From assembly GCF_900637205.1 (NCBI RefSeq), contig NZ_LR134355.1, forward strand, positions 5,146,001-5,210,000: a stretch of DNA of 64,000 bases. The letters are read 5' to 3'. Of this stretch, positions 36,945 to 45,818 are shown piece by piece (position 1 is the first letter of the stretch; the number at the start of each line of letters is the position of its first letter). Origin of the DNA: Mycolicibacterium chitae (GTDB lineage: Bacteria > Actinomycetota > Actinomycetes > Mycobacteriales > Mycobacteriaceae). A program made the position numbers and the translations under genes. The notes below the pieces were generated by a model, which was given only the letters and a program-made list of their open reading frames with translations, had not been told where the DNA came from and did no database searches.

Positions 36945-39208
36945 CGTTGGGCGCGGACAGCCTTGGCAGCGGCCACCATGTTGCGCAGGGAGGCGGTCAC
37001 CTCGTCGGTCTTACGGGTTTTCAAACCGCAGTCAGGGTTGACCCAGAGCCGCTCGGCCGGAACGGCTTCGAGGGCCTCCCGTAAAGAAGCCACCATCTCC
37101 TCGGTGGACGGCACTCGCGGCGAGTGAATGTCGTACACACCAGGGCCCACGCCGTTGGTGAAACCGACGGCGTTCAGATCGCCGAGCACCTCCATGTGCG
37201 AGCGTGCGGCCTCGATCGACGTCACGTCGGCGTCCAGATCGGCGATCGCCCCGATCACCTCGCCGAACTCCGAATAGCACAGGTGGGTGTGGATCTGGAT
37301 GGTGTCATCGACGCCGGAGGTCGACAGCCGGAACGCTGCCACCGCCCACGCCAGGTACTCCTGCTGGTCCTTGCCGCGCAACGGCAACAACTCCCGTAAC
37401 GCCGGCTCGTCGACCTGGATGATGGACACCCCGGCGGCCTGCAGATCGACGGTCTCGTCCCGGATCGCCAGGGCAATCTGGTTGGCGCTGTCTGCCAACG
37501 GCTGATCATCGCGCACGAAGGACCAGGCCAATATGGTCACCGGACCGGTGAGCATCCCCTTGACCGGCTTGTCCGTCAGCGACTGCGCATAGGTGATCCA
37601 CTCGACCGTCATCGGCTCCGGGCGCACCACATCGCCATACAGGATCGGTGGCCGCACACAACGGGATCCGTAGGACTGCACCCATCCGTTCTGGGTGGCG
37701 ACGAACCCGTCGAGTTTCTCGGCGAAGTACTGCACCATGTCATTGCGTTCGGGCTCGCCGTGCACCAGCACGTCCAGCCCGAGGTCTTCTTGCAGCCGAA
37801 CGACGTCGGCGATCTCCGAGCGCATCTGCTGCTCGTAGCCGGTCTGATCGATCTCCCCGGCCCGCAACGCCGCACGCGCCTTACGGATTGCGATGGTTTG
37901 CGGATACGAGCCGATCGTGGTGGTGGGCAGCAGCGGCAGTCCCAGCCGCGCGTTCTGCGCCGCGCGCCGTTGGTCGGCCGGGCCGCGCTGGGCACCGGTG
38001 GCCAGCACCGACGTCAGCCGCGCCCGGGTCGCGCCGACGTGCAACCGCGGATCCGCGGCCCGGTTGGCCCCCGCCGCGTTGGAGGCCTCTATCTCGGCGG
38101 CGACGGCGTCGCGGCCCTTGCGCAGCGCCACCGCCAGGGTCGCGACCTCGAACACCTTCTCGTCGCCGAAGGCGAGCCAGGTGCGCAGGGTGTCGTCCAG
38201 ATCATCCTCGGCATCCAGCGAGTAGGGCACGTGCAGGGTCGAACACGATGTCGAAACCGCGAGTGAACCAACAGATCCCGACAACGAGTCCAAGGTATCC
38301 AGCGCCGATGCCAGGTCGGTGCGCCAGATGTTGCGTCCGTCGACCACACCGGCAACGACCAGCTTGTCGGCCAGTTCGGGCACCGCGGCCACCGCCTGCA
38401 CCCCGCCGGCGACCAGGTCGACGCCGATCGCCTCGATCGGGCTGCGCGCCAACGCTGCCAGCGCGCCGTTCAGCGCACCGAAGTAGGTTGCGACCAGGAT
38501 GTCCGGGCGTCGAGGGGCCGCCGCAAGCTCGGTGTACACCCGGTGCGCGAGCTTGGCCGCGTTGTCGAGTTCATCGGTGACCAGTACCGGCTCGTCCAGC
38601 TGGACCCACTCCGCGCCCGCGTCGGCGAGCTGGGCCAGCAGTTGCACATAGAGCGGCAGCAGCTCATCGATGCGTTCGATCGGGGCGGCGGCGCCGTCCA
38701 CGGCTTTGCTCAGCGCGAGGAAGGTCAGCGGTCCGATCACGACCGGCCTGGCCGGCACCCCGAGCTCACGCGCCTCGGCAAGTTCGGCCAGCACCTTCTC
38801 CGGATGCAGCGAGAACGTGGTGTCCGGGCCGATCTCGGGGACGATGTAGTGGTAGTTGGTGTCGAACCATTTGGTCATCTCCAGCGGGGCGACCTCGGCG
38901 GTGCCTCGCGCCGCCGCGAAGTAGCGGTCCAGTTCGTCGTCGATCCCCTGCACGCGCGGCGGCAGTGCGCCCAGCAGCACGGCGGTATCGAGCATCTGGT
39001 CGTAGTAGGAGAACGTGTTCACCGGCACGGAATCCAATCCGGACCGGGTCAGCGACGTCAGCGTCTGGCGACGCAACTCGGCGGCGACCTCCTCGAGTCG
39101 GGCGCGCTCGACCCGGCCGGCCCAGTAGCCCTCGGCGGCGCGCTTGAGTTCCCGATTCGGCCCGATGCGGGGTGCACCCAGAATGGTCGCGGTGAATGGT
39201 GTTGCCAT
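36920..39208 (-). CDS. metE: Cobalamin-independent methionine synthase
   Basis: A 762-residue MetE, close to the usual length of about 755. It transfers the methyl group of 5-methyl-THF-triglutamate to homocysteine. The C-terminal zinc/homocysteine site is visible as QIHTHLCYSEFGE (His and Cys ligands) and LWVNPDCGLKTRK (Cys ligand); the N-terminal domain carries MTKWFDTNYHYIVPE. I chose the ATG at 39208 because it gives the family start (MATPFTATILGAPRIG); the frame stays open into the leader. A cobalamin riboswitch lies upstream, so B12 should turn the gene off. Confidence 0.97.
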   Translation of the reverse strand: MATPFTATILGAPRIGPNRELKRAAEGYWAGRVERARLEEVAAELRRQTLTSLTRSGLDSVPVNTFSYYDQMLDTAVLLGALPPRVQGIDDELDRYFAAARGTAEVAPLEMTKWFDTNYHYIVPEIGPDTTFSLHPEKVLAELAEARELGVPARPVVIGPLTFLALSKAVDGAAAPIERIDELLPLYVQLLAQLADAGAEWVQLDEPVLVTDELDNAAKLAHRVYTELAAAPRRPDILVATYFGALNGALAALARSPIEAIGVDLVAGGVQAVAAVPELADKLVVAGVVDGRNIWRTDLASALDTLDSLSGSVGSLAVSTSCSTLHVPYSLDAEDDLDDTLRTWLAFGDEKVFEVATLAVALRKGRDAVAAEIEASNAAGANRAADPRLHVGATRARLTSVLATGAQRGPADQRRAAQNARLGLPLLPTTTIGSYPQTIAIRKARAALRAGEIDQTGYEQQMRSEIADVVRLQEDLGLDVLVHGEPERNDMVQYFAEKLDGFVATQNGWVQSYGSRCVRPPILYGDVVRPEPMTVEWITYAQSLTDKPVKGMLTGPVTILAWSFVRDDQPLADSANQIALAIRDETVDLQAAGVSIIQVDEPALRELLPLRGKDQQEYLAWAVAAFRLSTSGVDDTIQIHTHLCYSEFGEVIGAIADLDADVTSIEAARSHMEVLGDLNAVGFTNGVGPGVYDIHSPRVPSTEEMVASLREALEAVPAERLWVNPDCGLKTRKTDEVTASLRNMVAAAKAVRAQRYPSTGTS

Positions 39209-39329
39209 GGAACGTCCTTCGGTACGACGGAAAGCACATCGCCCATGGACGGGTAACGAGAGCAACCAGCAGCCCTCGGCCATCCGCCCATTCCTCGAGG
39301 CGATGCACCGTCGGACGCGGCGCGTCCGA

Positions 39330-39545
39330 CACAGCTGGCAGGTCTTCGGACTCGCAGGCGCGCACCGTGGTCGGTGCTCCTAATGGCCGTCGCTTCCCGG
39401 TAGCTATGCGCTGCTACCAGTGCTGATGACGGCGGTCGTTCCTGCATACCGCTGCGGGACAGTCCCGGATTCTCACCGGGTTCCCTCTATCGGTCCACCC
39501 GGGTGGGTGAACCGGTCGATGCCTTCCGTGCGGATGCACGAAAGG
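39330..39545 (-). ncRNA. Cobalamin (B12) riboswitch upstream of metE
   Basis: On the minus strand the leader contains GGGAACCCGGTGAGAATCC...GGGACTGTCCCGCAGCGGT, then a variable stem, and finally GAGTCCGAAGACCTGCCAGC, the conserved elements of the cobalamin aptamer including the B12 box. Immediately 3' of it is a perfect hairpin, GTCGGACGCG/CGCGTCCGAC (39310-39330), that could be the expression platform; no T-run follows, so control may be translational or Rho-dependent. The boundaries are approximate. The rest of the 441-bp leader holds no gene. Confidence 0.9.
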
Positions 39546-39649
39546 CAAACCAGCTGCACCCGGCATCTTAGCTCTTAGCCCCTTCGCCGGGGCCCGCCGG
39601 CCCAGGCTGCGATACCGCAGCGCCGCTGCTCCTCCCAGCGTTCCGGGTT

Positions 39650-40672
39650 CTAGTCGCGGGGCCGGGCCCGGGTTCCCTCGGTGCGCGCCCGGTTCCAGCT
39701 GCGCTGGATGACTTCCATTGTGGCCCAGGTTTTCACCGGCGTGGGCCCGCCGCGTTCCTGCACGGTGCCGTGCAGCCAGGCGATCCCCAGGGCCGCGGCA
39801 CACGCCGCTGCGTTGTGGGTGCCCTCGAAATCGAAGGTGCGCCCGCCGAACGACAACGTCGCCCGGTGCGGCAGCGACACCCCGTCCCGGGTCTGCCAGG
39901 CCACCTGAGAATCGACGTCCTCGTTGGCCGCGATCACCGCCGGCTCCCCCTGCCGGTGGTAGGTGGCCGTCGCGTAACCGCCGGCGCCCAGCATCGCGTT
40001 GCCGGTCTCCCAGTGGCCGTCATCGAACAATGCGCCCCACACGAACCAATAATGCTCGAGCTGCGCGATTTTCGAAACGTGGGCGCTGAGCCCGGGCAGA
40101 CAGTACATCCGGTCGAGACCGCCGTAGCCCCCGACGACGGGCGAGCCCTCGATGGTCCCGGTCACGGTGCAACCAGAGCTCGTGTAGCCGACGTCATCGG
40201 GCGGCCCGGGAACGCTGATCCGGGTCACGTTGGACGGCAACGGCGTCAGGGTGACGTCGATGACGTCGTCCTCCTTCCACACGTACCGCGAGGGCCCGAG
40301 CGAGACGGTCATCGCGTGTTTGGCCGCCATAGTGACGTTGCCCGACAAGACCGTGTGTTCCCCGTCGACCTTGGTCCACACGATCGGACCCCAGTACAGG
40401 TCCTGCTCGCCGGGCACGCGGACCGTCCTCGGATACGCCCACAGATCCGGCGGGCACTCGTGCAGGGTGAAGTCGAACGCCGCGCTGGCCGACAAGGTCC
40501 GCACCAATTGGTAGCGCTTGCCGTTGGCGGTGTCCGCCATGGCCCACAGGAACATCAGGTCGTTGTGCAGGCCGGCGAACTGCGCATCCCGGGTGGAATG
40601 GTCCTGGTCGGCGGCGTCGGACAGGGTCACCGTCGGAACGATCCCAGCGGTGGCGATATCGAACTTCGGCAC
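39650..40672 (-). CDS. Conserved protein of unknown function, AttH/CrtC-like candidate
   Basis: About 340 residues. The GTG at 40672 has an excellent AAGGGG at 6-nt spacing; an ATG at 40714 would add 14 residues without a good ribosome site. The protein is beta-rich, with many Trp/Tyr/Gly (YWGPIVWTKVDGEHTVLSGN, EHYWFVWGALFDDGHWETGN), which recalls lipocalin-like AttH/hydroxyneurosporene-synthase-type folds found near lipid and terpenoid genes. There is no signal peptide and no catalytic motif I can name. It is divergent from an alpha/beta hydrolase. Confidence 0.75.
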   Translation of the reverse strand: MPKFDIATAGIVPTVTLSDAADQDHSTRDAQFAGLHNDLMFLWAMADTANGKRYQLVRTLSASAAFDFTLHECPPDLWAYPRTVRVPGEQDLYWGPIVWTKVDGEHTVLSGNVTMAAKHAMTVSLGPSRYVWKEDDVIDVTLTPLPSNVTRISVPGPPDDVGYTSSGCTVTGTIEGSPVVGGYGGLDRMYCLPGLSAHVSKIAQLEHYWFVWGALFDDGHWETGNAMLGAGGYATATYHRQGEPAVIAANEDVDSQVAWQTRDGVSLPHRATLSFGGRTFDFEGTHNAAACAAALGIAWLHGTVQERGGPTPVKTWATMEVIQRSWNRARTEGTRARPRD

Positions 40673-40796
40673 GGTTGCCCCTTCTCGCGACACAAGCTGT
40701 GCAGGCAGCATCACTGTAGCCGTTACTGTTGGCCTTTAAGTAGGAACGGTGCGACTGACCCGGTGTGCCCGGGCGCTTTGTGGGCACACTGCATCC

Positions 40797-41480
40797 ATGG
40801 AGACTCACGAGTACGCCCCCGGCCGCAGCGTCGACGTGTTCGGCGACCCCGCCCATCCCACGGTGCTGCTGTGGCACGGCACGCAGACCGACGCCCGACA
40901 CACCGTCGGTTCGCTGGCCGAACTGCTCGCCGGCCACGATCTGCGGGTGGTGGTGCCCGATTGGAACTCGCACGCCGACGATCACGGTCGCTCCGATCTG
41001 CTGGCCTCGGTGCGGTTCGCCCGGGCCGGAACGGCCCAACCGCTGGCCGTGATCGGGTGGTCCCTGGGGGCGGTGGCCGCGGCGGGTCTCGCGATCGGGG
41101 CCGCCCAGTACGACGTGAGCGTGCGCCACGTCGTCGGCCTGGGTGGCGCCTTCATGGTGCGCGATCCGCTGACCGGCGAGATGCTCGGGCCGCGACTGTC
41201 CGCCGACCAGCGGCGCGCGCCGTTCACGCTGCTACACGGCGCGGGCGATGACGTGGTGCCGCTACAGGCCAGTCGGGACTTCGCCGTCGAACTCGAGCGG
41301 GCCGGTTGGCCGGTCCGGGTCATCGAACTGGACGCCGATCACGGCAATATCGCAGGGGCGCAGTACAACTCAGCCGAAGACCGCTACGAGCCGAGTGCCG
41401 ATCCCAACACCCGGCAGGTGGTCACCGAAGTGGCGGAACGCGTCGCCGAGGCGCTGGCAAATCCACCCAAACCCAGGTGA
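40797..41480 (+). CDS. Alpha/beta hydrolase
   Basis: A 227-residue alpha/beta hydrolase. It has HGTQTDARH as oxyanion region, nucleophile elbow GWSLGA, acid in GAGDDVVPL, and histidine in ELDADHGNIAGA, so the Ser-Asp-His triad appears complete. The ATG at 40797 is preferred over earlier in-frame codons because homologous beta-strand sequence begins there. The substrate is unknown. The 3' end faces the remnant TA locus at 41.5 kb. Confidence 0.85.
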   Translation: METHEYAPGRSVDVFGDPAHPTVLLWHGTQTDARHTVGSLAELLAGHDLRVVVPDWNSHADDHGRSDLLASVRFARAGTAQPLAVIGWSLGAVAAAGLAIGAAQYDVSVRHVVGLGGAFMVRDPLTGEMLGPRLSADQRRAPFTLLHGAGDDVVPLQASRDFAVELERAGWPVRVIELDADHGNIAGAQYNSAEDRYEPSADPNTRQVVTEVAERVAEALANPPKPR

Positions 41481-41524
41481 CCATCGTCGGATACGACCGG
41501 GACCATCAAGCAGGACGTTCGTAG

Positions 41525-41764
41525 TCAGAGCTCGTGCAGTTCATGACCAGACCACGTAATTGGCCCCACTCGCAGGCCAATTCCCTGATCCATCAACCGG
41601 CGCTCCGCGTCCCACACCTCGTCGTAATCGCGCCCGTCGCCGTCGAATTGCTGCAACAAGCGAGCCACGAGGCTTGACACCGTCATGTCGCGTTCCGCCG
41701 CCAGCACCTTCGCGCGGCGAATCAACTCCTCGGGCATCGACAGGGTGATGCTCTTCGTCGACAT
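41525..41764 (-). CDS. Orphan VapB-like (ribbon-helix-helix) antitoxin
   Basis: A 79-residue protein. It has an RHH DNA-binding start (KSITLSMPEELIRRAKVLAAERDMTVSSLVARLL) and a C-terminal toxin-binding-type tail (RRLMDQGIGLRVGPITWSGHELHEL) usual for antitoxins of PIN-domain toxins. No toxin gene follows. Just beyond the stop, minus-strand bases 41522-41505 read TNVLLD in one frame, like the DTNVLL start of VapC, before sequence similarity is lost. It looks like the surviving half of an eroded vapBC module. Confidence 0.75.
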   Translation of the reverse strand: MSTKSITLSMPEELIRRAKVLAAERDMTVSSLVARLLQQFDGDGRDYDEVWDAERRLMDQGIGLRVGPITWSGHELHEL

Positions 41765-41864
41765 GGGCTTCAGTGTAGGACTGAGGCAAGGTTGGAGGGC
41801 GGCCGACAAAGCTCTGTTCGACCGCTCTCTAGCCCCACTTGAGCGTGATCGCCGGGTTGGGGCG

Positions 41865-42009
41865 GTCTCTGGGCGGCCCCTCGATCAAATGCCGTCACCT
41901 CCGGGTGACGGTCATCCACAGGGATTGACTGGCGTGCGTCCGCACCCATCCCAGGCTGTGCACAACTGTCAAACACCGGGTGACGGGTTTCAATCGAAGA
42001 GCCGCGTGG
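41865..42009 (+). repeat. Dispersed repeat, copy A
   Basis: About 145 bp in the 333-bp spacer between the orphan antitoxin and the glutamate-synthase-like gene. It shares an ordered series of blocks with 58309-58441: CCCCTCGATC, GGGTGACGG, ATCCACAGGG, CTGTG and GTGACGGGTTTC, then TCGAAGA and CCGCGTGG. It includes a perfect inverted repeat CCGTCACC/GGTGACGG (41892-41911). By eye about three quarters of aligned positions agree, with small indels. Both copies run in the same direction and both lie upstream of an orphan antitoxin gene. Confidence 0.75.
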
Positions 42010-42097
42010 AGAGCGGCGAACCCTGGTGGAAGATGGAAATCCTCGACGGTTGACAACAGGCCGCAGACATCAACTGCGCGGCATCGTTTCTAGCCCC

Positions 42098-43675
42098 TCA
42101 CCCGACCGCGGACTTCGACGGCGGCGCCGACCCGCCCTGGGGTTCCCGCGCCACCATCAGTCGGGCGATCTTCTCGCGATCGGCGACCGACGGCATCCCC
42201 ATCCCCCGCTGATACCCGTAGACCTCGTGCAGCGGGGTCGACTCGGTCCGGCCGTCGAGGATGTCGACGGAATCGGTGCTGATCAGCCCGGGATGCTCCA
42301 CGCCGCAGGCCTCGGCCACCTTGACCAGGTCGCGGCGCAGCGTCTTGATGTAGTTGGCCACCCGGACGGCCTTCTCGTCGGGCACCAACCCGCGGCTCAG
42401 CCACGCGTTCTGGGTGGCCACCCCCGTCGGGCAGGAGTCGTCGTGACATTTCTGCGCCTGGATGCAGCCGACGGCGAGCATCGCCTCGCGCGCCACGTTG
42501 ACCATGTCGCAGCCGAGGGCGAAGCCGACCACCGCGTTGTCGGGCAGGCCCAGCTTGCCGCCGCCGATGAACGTCACCTGCTCGTGCAGGCCGCGTTCGG
42601 CGAACTCGCGGTACACCCGCGAAAAGCCGAGTTGGAAAGGCAGCGACACGGTGTCGGTGAAGGTCAGCGGGCCCGCGCCGGTGCCGCCCTCGCCGCCGTC
42701 GATGGTCACGAAATCCACCCCGCGATCGGTGTCGCGCATGAGGTCGGTCAATTCGGTCCAGAAATCGAGGTGGCCGACCGCGGACTTGATGCCCACCGGC
42801 AGCCCCGTCTCCGCGGCCAACAACTCCACCCAGTCGAGCAGGCTATCGGTGTCGGAAAACTCCGCGTGCCGCGACGGGCTGACGCAATCCCGCCCCCGCG
42901 GGATGCCGCGGGCCGCCGCGATCTCCGCGGACACCTTGGCCGCCGGCAAGAGGCCGCCCAGGCTGGGCTTGGCGCCCTGGCTGAGCTTGATCTCCAACGC
43001 GCGCACCGGCGCGCCGGCCACCACATCCTTGAGCTTCTCCAGGTCGAAACGTCCCTGGTCGTCGCGGCAGCCGAAGTACGCCGTGCCGATCTGGAACACC
43101 AGTTCGCCGCCGTGCCGGTGGTACCGCGAGATGCCGCCCTCGCCGGCGTTGTGCAGGCAGTCCGCCAGCGCCGCCCCGCGGTTCAGCGCCTCCACCGCGT
43201 TACCGGACAGCGACCCGAAGCTCATGGCCGAGATGTTGACCACCGAACTGGGCCGAAACGCGTGCGGGCGGTTGCGGGCGGCGCCCAGGACCTTGGCCGA
43301 CGGCAGCTGCACCTCCTGCGCGCCCATCGGCTCGGACAGCGGGATCGCCCGGCCGAACGTGCGGTGCTTGATCACCGGGTAGCCGATGGTGTGCTCGATG
43401 TCGTTGTCGGTGCCGAACCCGAAGTAGTTGTTCTCCTGCTTCGACGAGGCGTACACCCACCGGCGCTGGTCGCGGGTGAACGGGCGCTCCTCGTTGTTGG
43501 AGGCGACGACGTACTGCCGCAGTTCGGGGCCGACGGCCTCGATCAGGTAGCGACCGTGCCCGATGACCGGGAAGTTCCGCAGGATCGAATGCTTGCGCTG
43601 GAAGACGTCGCGGACCGCGACGGCCGCCACCGCCGAGGCCGCCGCGGCGGCGACGGCACGAAAGGGCTTGATCAT
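42098..43675 (-). CDS. FMN-binding glutamate-synthase-like protein
   Basis: A 525-residue protein homologous to the FMN/FeS domain of glutamate synthase large subunit. It has an Ala-rich hydrophobic N-terminal anchor, NISAMSFGSLSGNAVEALNRGA, IKLSQGAKPSLGG, TIDGGEGGTGAGPLTF, and the cysteine cluster CIQAQKCHDDSCPTGVATQ for an iron-sulfur centre. There is no amidotransferase domain, so it is one of the stand-alone GltS-like flavoproteins. The ATG at 43675 gives the normal start. Its physiological reaction is not established. Confidence 0.88.
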   Translation of the reverse strand: MIKPFRAVAAAAASAVAAVAVRDVFQRKHSILRNFPVIGHGRYLIEAVGPELRQYVVASNNEERPFTRDQRRWVYASSKQENNYFGFGTDNDIEHTIGYPVIKHRTFGRAIPLSEPMGAQEVQLPSAKVLGAARNRPHAFRPSSVVNISAMSFGSLSGNAVEALNRGAALADCLHNAGEGGISRYHRHGGELVFQIGTAYFGCRDDQGRFDLEKLKDVVAGAPVRALEIKLSQGAKPSLGGLLPAAKVSAEIAAARGIPRGRDCVSPSRHAEFSDTDSLLDWVELLAAETGLPVGIKSAVGHLDFWTELTDLMRDTDRGVDFVTIDGGEGGTGAGPLTFTDTVSLPFQLGFSRVYREFAERGLHEQVTFIGGGKLGLPDNAVVGFALGCDMVNVAREAMLAVGCIQAQKCHDDSCPTGVATQNAWLSRGLVPDEKAVRVANYIKTLRRDLVKVAEACGVEHPGLISTDSVDILDGRTESTPLHEVYGYQRGMGMPSVADREKIARLMVAREPQGGSAPPSKSAVG

Positions 43676-43716
43676 GCCCACAGGGTTGCCCGGGGACACC
43701 GATGTAAACGCGCCGG

Positions 43717-44163
43717 CTATCCCCAGTAGGCGAAGCTGCAGGTGGGGCGCGGCTCGGTGACGAAGGAGACCAGCTGATCGCCGTTGAAAATGATCGTGCA
43801 AATGAGTTCGGTGTCCCCGCCGTCGGCGGTGACTTCCGAGTCGAGCTTTTCGTAGACCGGGTACTCCTTTTCCCACGGCAAGCTCACGTCGGTCTCGGTG
43901 TGCTCCGGGCCGTCGTTGATCCGGTAGCGAATCGTCACCGACGCATCGCCCCCGCGGACCGCCATCACCGCGGTACCGACCGGGTCCCCCGTCGGGGCCA
44001 CCGGCGCCGGACTGTCCACCGGCGACGACGGCGCCGTCACGGTCGCGGCCGCCTCCTCGGCCCGCTCGGCCACCGGCGTGCCGGAGGTACTGCTACAGCC
44101 GGTCGCCGCGGCCACGAGAGCGAGGGCACCGACAACCGCACCGACACAGCTGGGCTCACGCAT
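43717..44163 (-). CDS. MmpS-like lipoprotein
   Basis: A 148-residue predicted lipoprotein: the signal peptide ends in the lipobox AATGCSS (Cys23), a Ser/Pro/Ala-rich linker follows, then a domain resembling MmpS (ASVTIRYRINDGPEHTETDVSLPWEKEY, LICTIIFNGDQLVS). No mmpL gene is adjacent. A lipid anchor instead of the usual transmembrane anchor, and a solitary setting, distinguish it from mmpS4 at 26 kb. It is probably exported to the cell envelope. Confidence 0.75.
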   Translation of the reverse strand: MREPSCVGAVVGALALVAAATGCSSTSGTPVAERAEEAAATVTAPSSPVDSPAPVAPTGDPVGTAVMAVRGGDASVTIRYRINDGPEHTETDVSLPWEKEYPVYEKLDSEVTADGGDTELICTIIFNGDQLVSFVTEPRPTCSFAYWG

Positions 44164-44249
44164 GCCTCAGCTTACGACGGCCGCGGCCGGGTCCCGGACG
44201 GAAATTTGCGCTCGGAATCAACGCGGCGTCGCGCGCGTTGGTCTGGTTC

Positions 44250-45344
44250 ATGCCGCTTCACAGCCTGTTTCAACCGTTCACCGTCGGCACGCTGACCGCC
44301 CCGAACCGATTCGCAATGGCGCCGATGACCCGGCAGGCCTCGCCCGACGGGGTGCCCGGCCCCGACGTGGCGGAATACTACCGGCGCCGCGCCGCGGGTG
44401 GGGTCGGGCTGATCATCACCGAGGGCATCCGCTTGCCGGATCCCGCCGCCGGTTACCCGTTCAGCATTCCGACGCTGGCCGGCGACGACGTGCTGGCCGG
44501 GTGGCGGCGCGTCGTCGATGCCGTGCACGGCGCGGGCGCGACCATCGCCGCCCAACTGTGGCATCAGGGCGCCGAACGCAAAGACGACGACGGCGTGGTC
44601 ACGGTGAGCCCGTCCGGCATCGACGGGCTGGGCCAACCCAAGGGCCGCGCACTGGAGAGCGACGAGCTACCCGAGGTCGCCGACCTGTACGCCCGCGGCG
44701 CGGTCACGGCGCGCGAGTTGGGCTTCGATGCCGTCGAACTGCACGGCGCCCACGGCTACCTGCTGGATCAATTCCTCTGGGAGACAACGAACCTGCGAAC
44801 CGACGGCTACGGCGGAACACTGGCCGGACGGACCCGGTTCCCCGCCGAGGTGGTCGCCGCGGTGCGCGCCGCCGTCGGACCGGATTTCCCGATCATCTTC
44901 CGCTTCTCCCAGTGGAAGGGCACCGACTACACGGCCTCGATCGCCGAGGACCCGACCCAGCTGCAGGAACTGCTTGCCCCGCTGGCCGCGGCCGGCGTCG
45001 ACGTCTTTCATCCTTCGACGCGGCGGCACTACGTGCCGGCGTTCCCTGACCACGACGCCGGATTGAGCCTGGCGGGCTGGACGAAGAAGGTCAGCGGGAC
45101 GCCGGTAATCGCCGTTGGCTCAGTGGGTTTGGAGACGCAGTTCCGTAGCGAGAAACGCGGTCAGGTCATCCAGCCGGCGCCGGTGGACCGCCTCGTCGAG
45201 CAGTTCGACGCCGACGAGTTCGACCTGGTCGCGATCGGGCGCGCGCTGCTGGCCGACCCGGCCTGGGTGAACCGGCTGCGCGACGGGAATCTCTCCGAGT
45301 TCACCGGGTACGACCCGGAGATCGCGCTGGCGGCGCTGGCCTGA
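44250..45344 (+). CDS. NADH:flavin oxidoreductase (Old Yellow Enzyme family)
   Basis: A 364-residue FMN TIM barrel. It has APNRFAMAPMTRQASPDG, AAQLWHQGA, ELHGAHGYLLDQFLWETTNLRTDGYGG, and a C-terminal AIGRALLADPAWVNRL. OYE-type enzymes reduce activated C=C bonds. The ATG at 44250 gives the conserved N-terminus. It has no obvious operon partner; it is convergent with the DUF1801 gene, 16 bp away. Confidence 0.9.
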   Translation: MPLHSLFQPFTVGTLTAPNRFAMAPMTRQASPDGVPGPDVAEYYRRRAAGGVGLIITEGIRLPDPAAGYPFSIPTLAGDDVLAGWRRVVDAVHGAGATIAAQLWHQGAERKDDDGVVTVSPSGIDGLGQPKGRALESDELPEVADLYARGAVTARELGFDAVELHGAHGYLLDQFLWETTNLRTDGYGGTLAGRTRFPAEVVAAVRAAVGPDFPIIFRFSQWKGTDYTASIAEDPTQLQELLAPLAAAGVDVFHPSTRRHYVPAFPDHDAGLSLAGWTKKVSGTPVIAVGSVGLETQFRSEKRGQVIQPAPVDRLVEQFDADEFDLVAIGRALLADPAWVNRLRDGNLSEFTGYDPEIALAALA

Positions 45345-45360
45345 ACCCAAGTGCAGTGGG

Positions 45361-45789
45361 TTACATCTTCTCCCCGGGCAACTCGCTGGCCTGTTCGATC
45401 CAGGACCGCAGCTGGGCCTCGTCCGGCTCGTCGTCCTCGTGGAGGTCGAGGTAGCGCACCTCGGGATGCTTGGAGGCCTTCGGCGGCTCGGGATCCAGCG
45501 AGGAGCCGCGGAAGAACTGCAGTTGCACGTACTTGGTGTAGCAGCGAAACGACATGAACCAGCCGTCGTCGCGCAGACCGTAGAACGGCTGATTCCATTT
45601 CACGGCCTTGTGCACGTCGGGGACAGTGCGCACGATCAGGGCGTCCAGTCGTTTCCCGACATCGTGTTTCCACTCGGGCATCGCGGCGATGTAATCCTGC
45701 ACCGGGCCATCGCCATCGCCCTTGGGGATTTGGGGGTTACCGCCCGAAAGTAGCTTGGGCGCGTCGTCGTTCTTCTTGTTCTCTGCCAT
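45361..45789 (-). CDS. DUF1801 domain protein
   Basis: A 142-residue protein with the DUF1801 (YdhG-like) pattern: DYIAAMPEWKHDVGKRLDALIVRTVPDVHKAVKWNQPFYG, then SFRCYTKYVQLQFFRG. These are small single-domain proteins of unknown biochemical role. It starts a run of leftward stress-type small genes. Confidence 0.85.
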   Translation of the reverse strand: MAENKKNDDAPKLLSGGNPQIPKGDGDGPVQDYIAAMPEWKHDVGKRLDALIVRTVPDVHKAVKWNQPFYGLRDDGWFMSFRCYTKYVQLQFFRGSSLDPEPPKASKHPEVRYLDLHEDDEPDEAQLRSWIEQASELPGEKM

Positions 45790-45818
45790 CGAACTTCGTC
45801 CTGTGCGGTCGGTGCCCC

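Noticed and set aside
41930..41965. DnaA-box-like ATCCACAGG / TGTGCACAA as a replication origin
   Set aside because: Only one or two loose matches and no dnaA/dnaN/AT-rich unwinding region; the sequence is part of the dispersed repeat.
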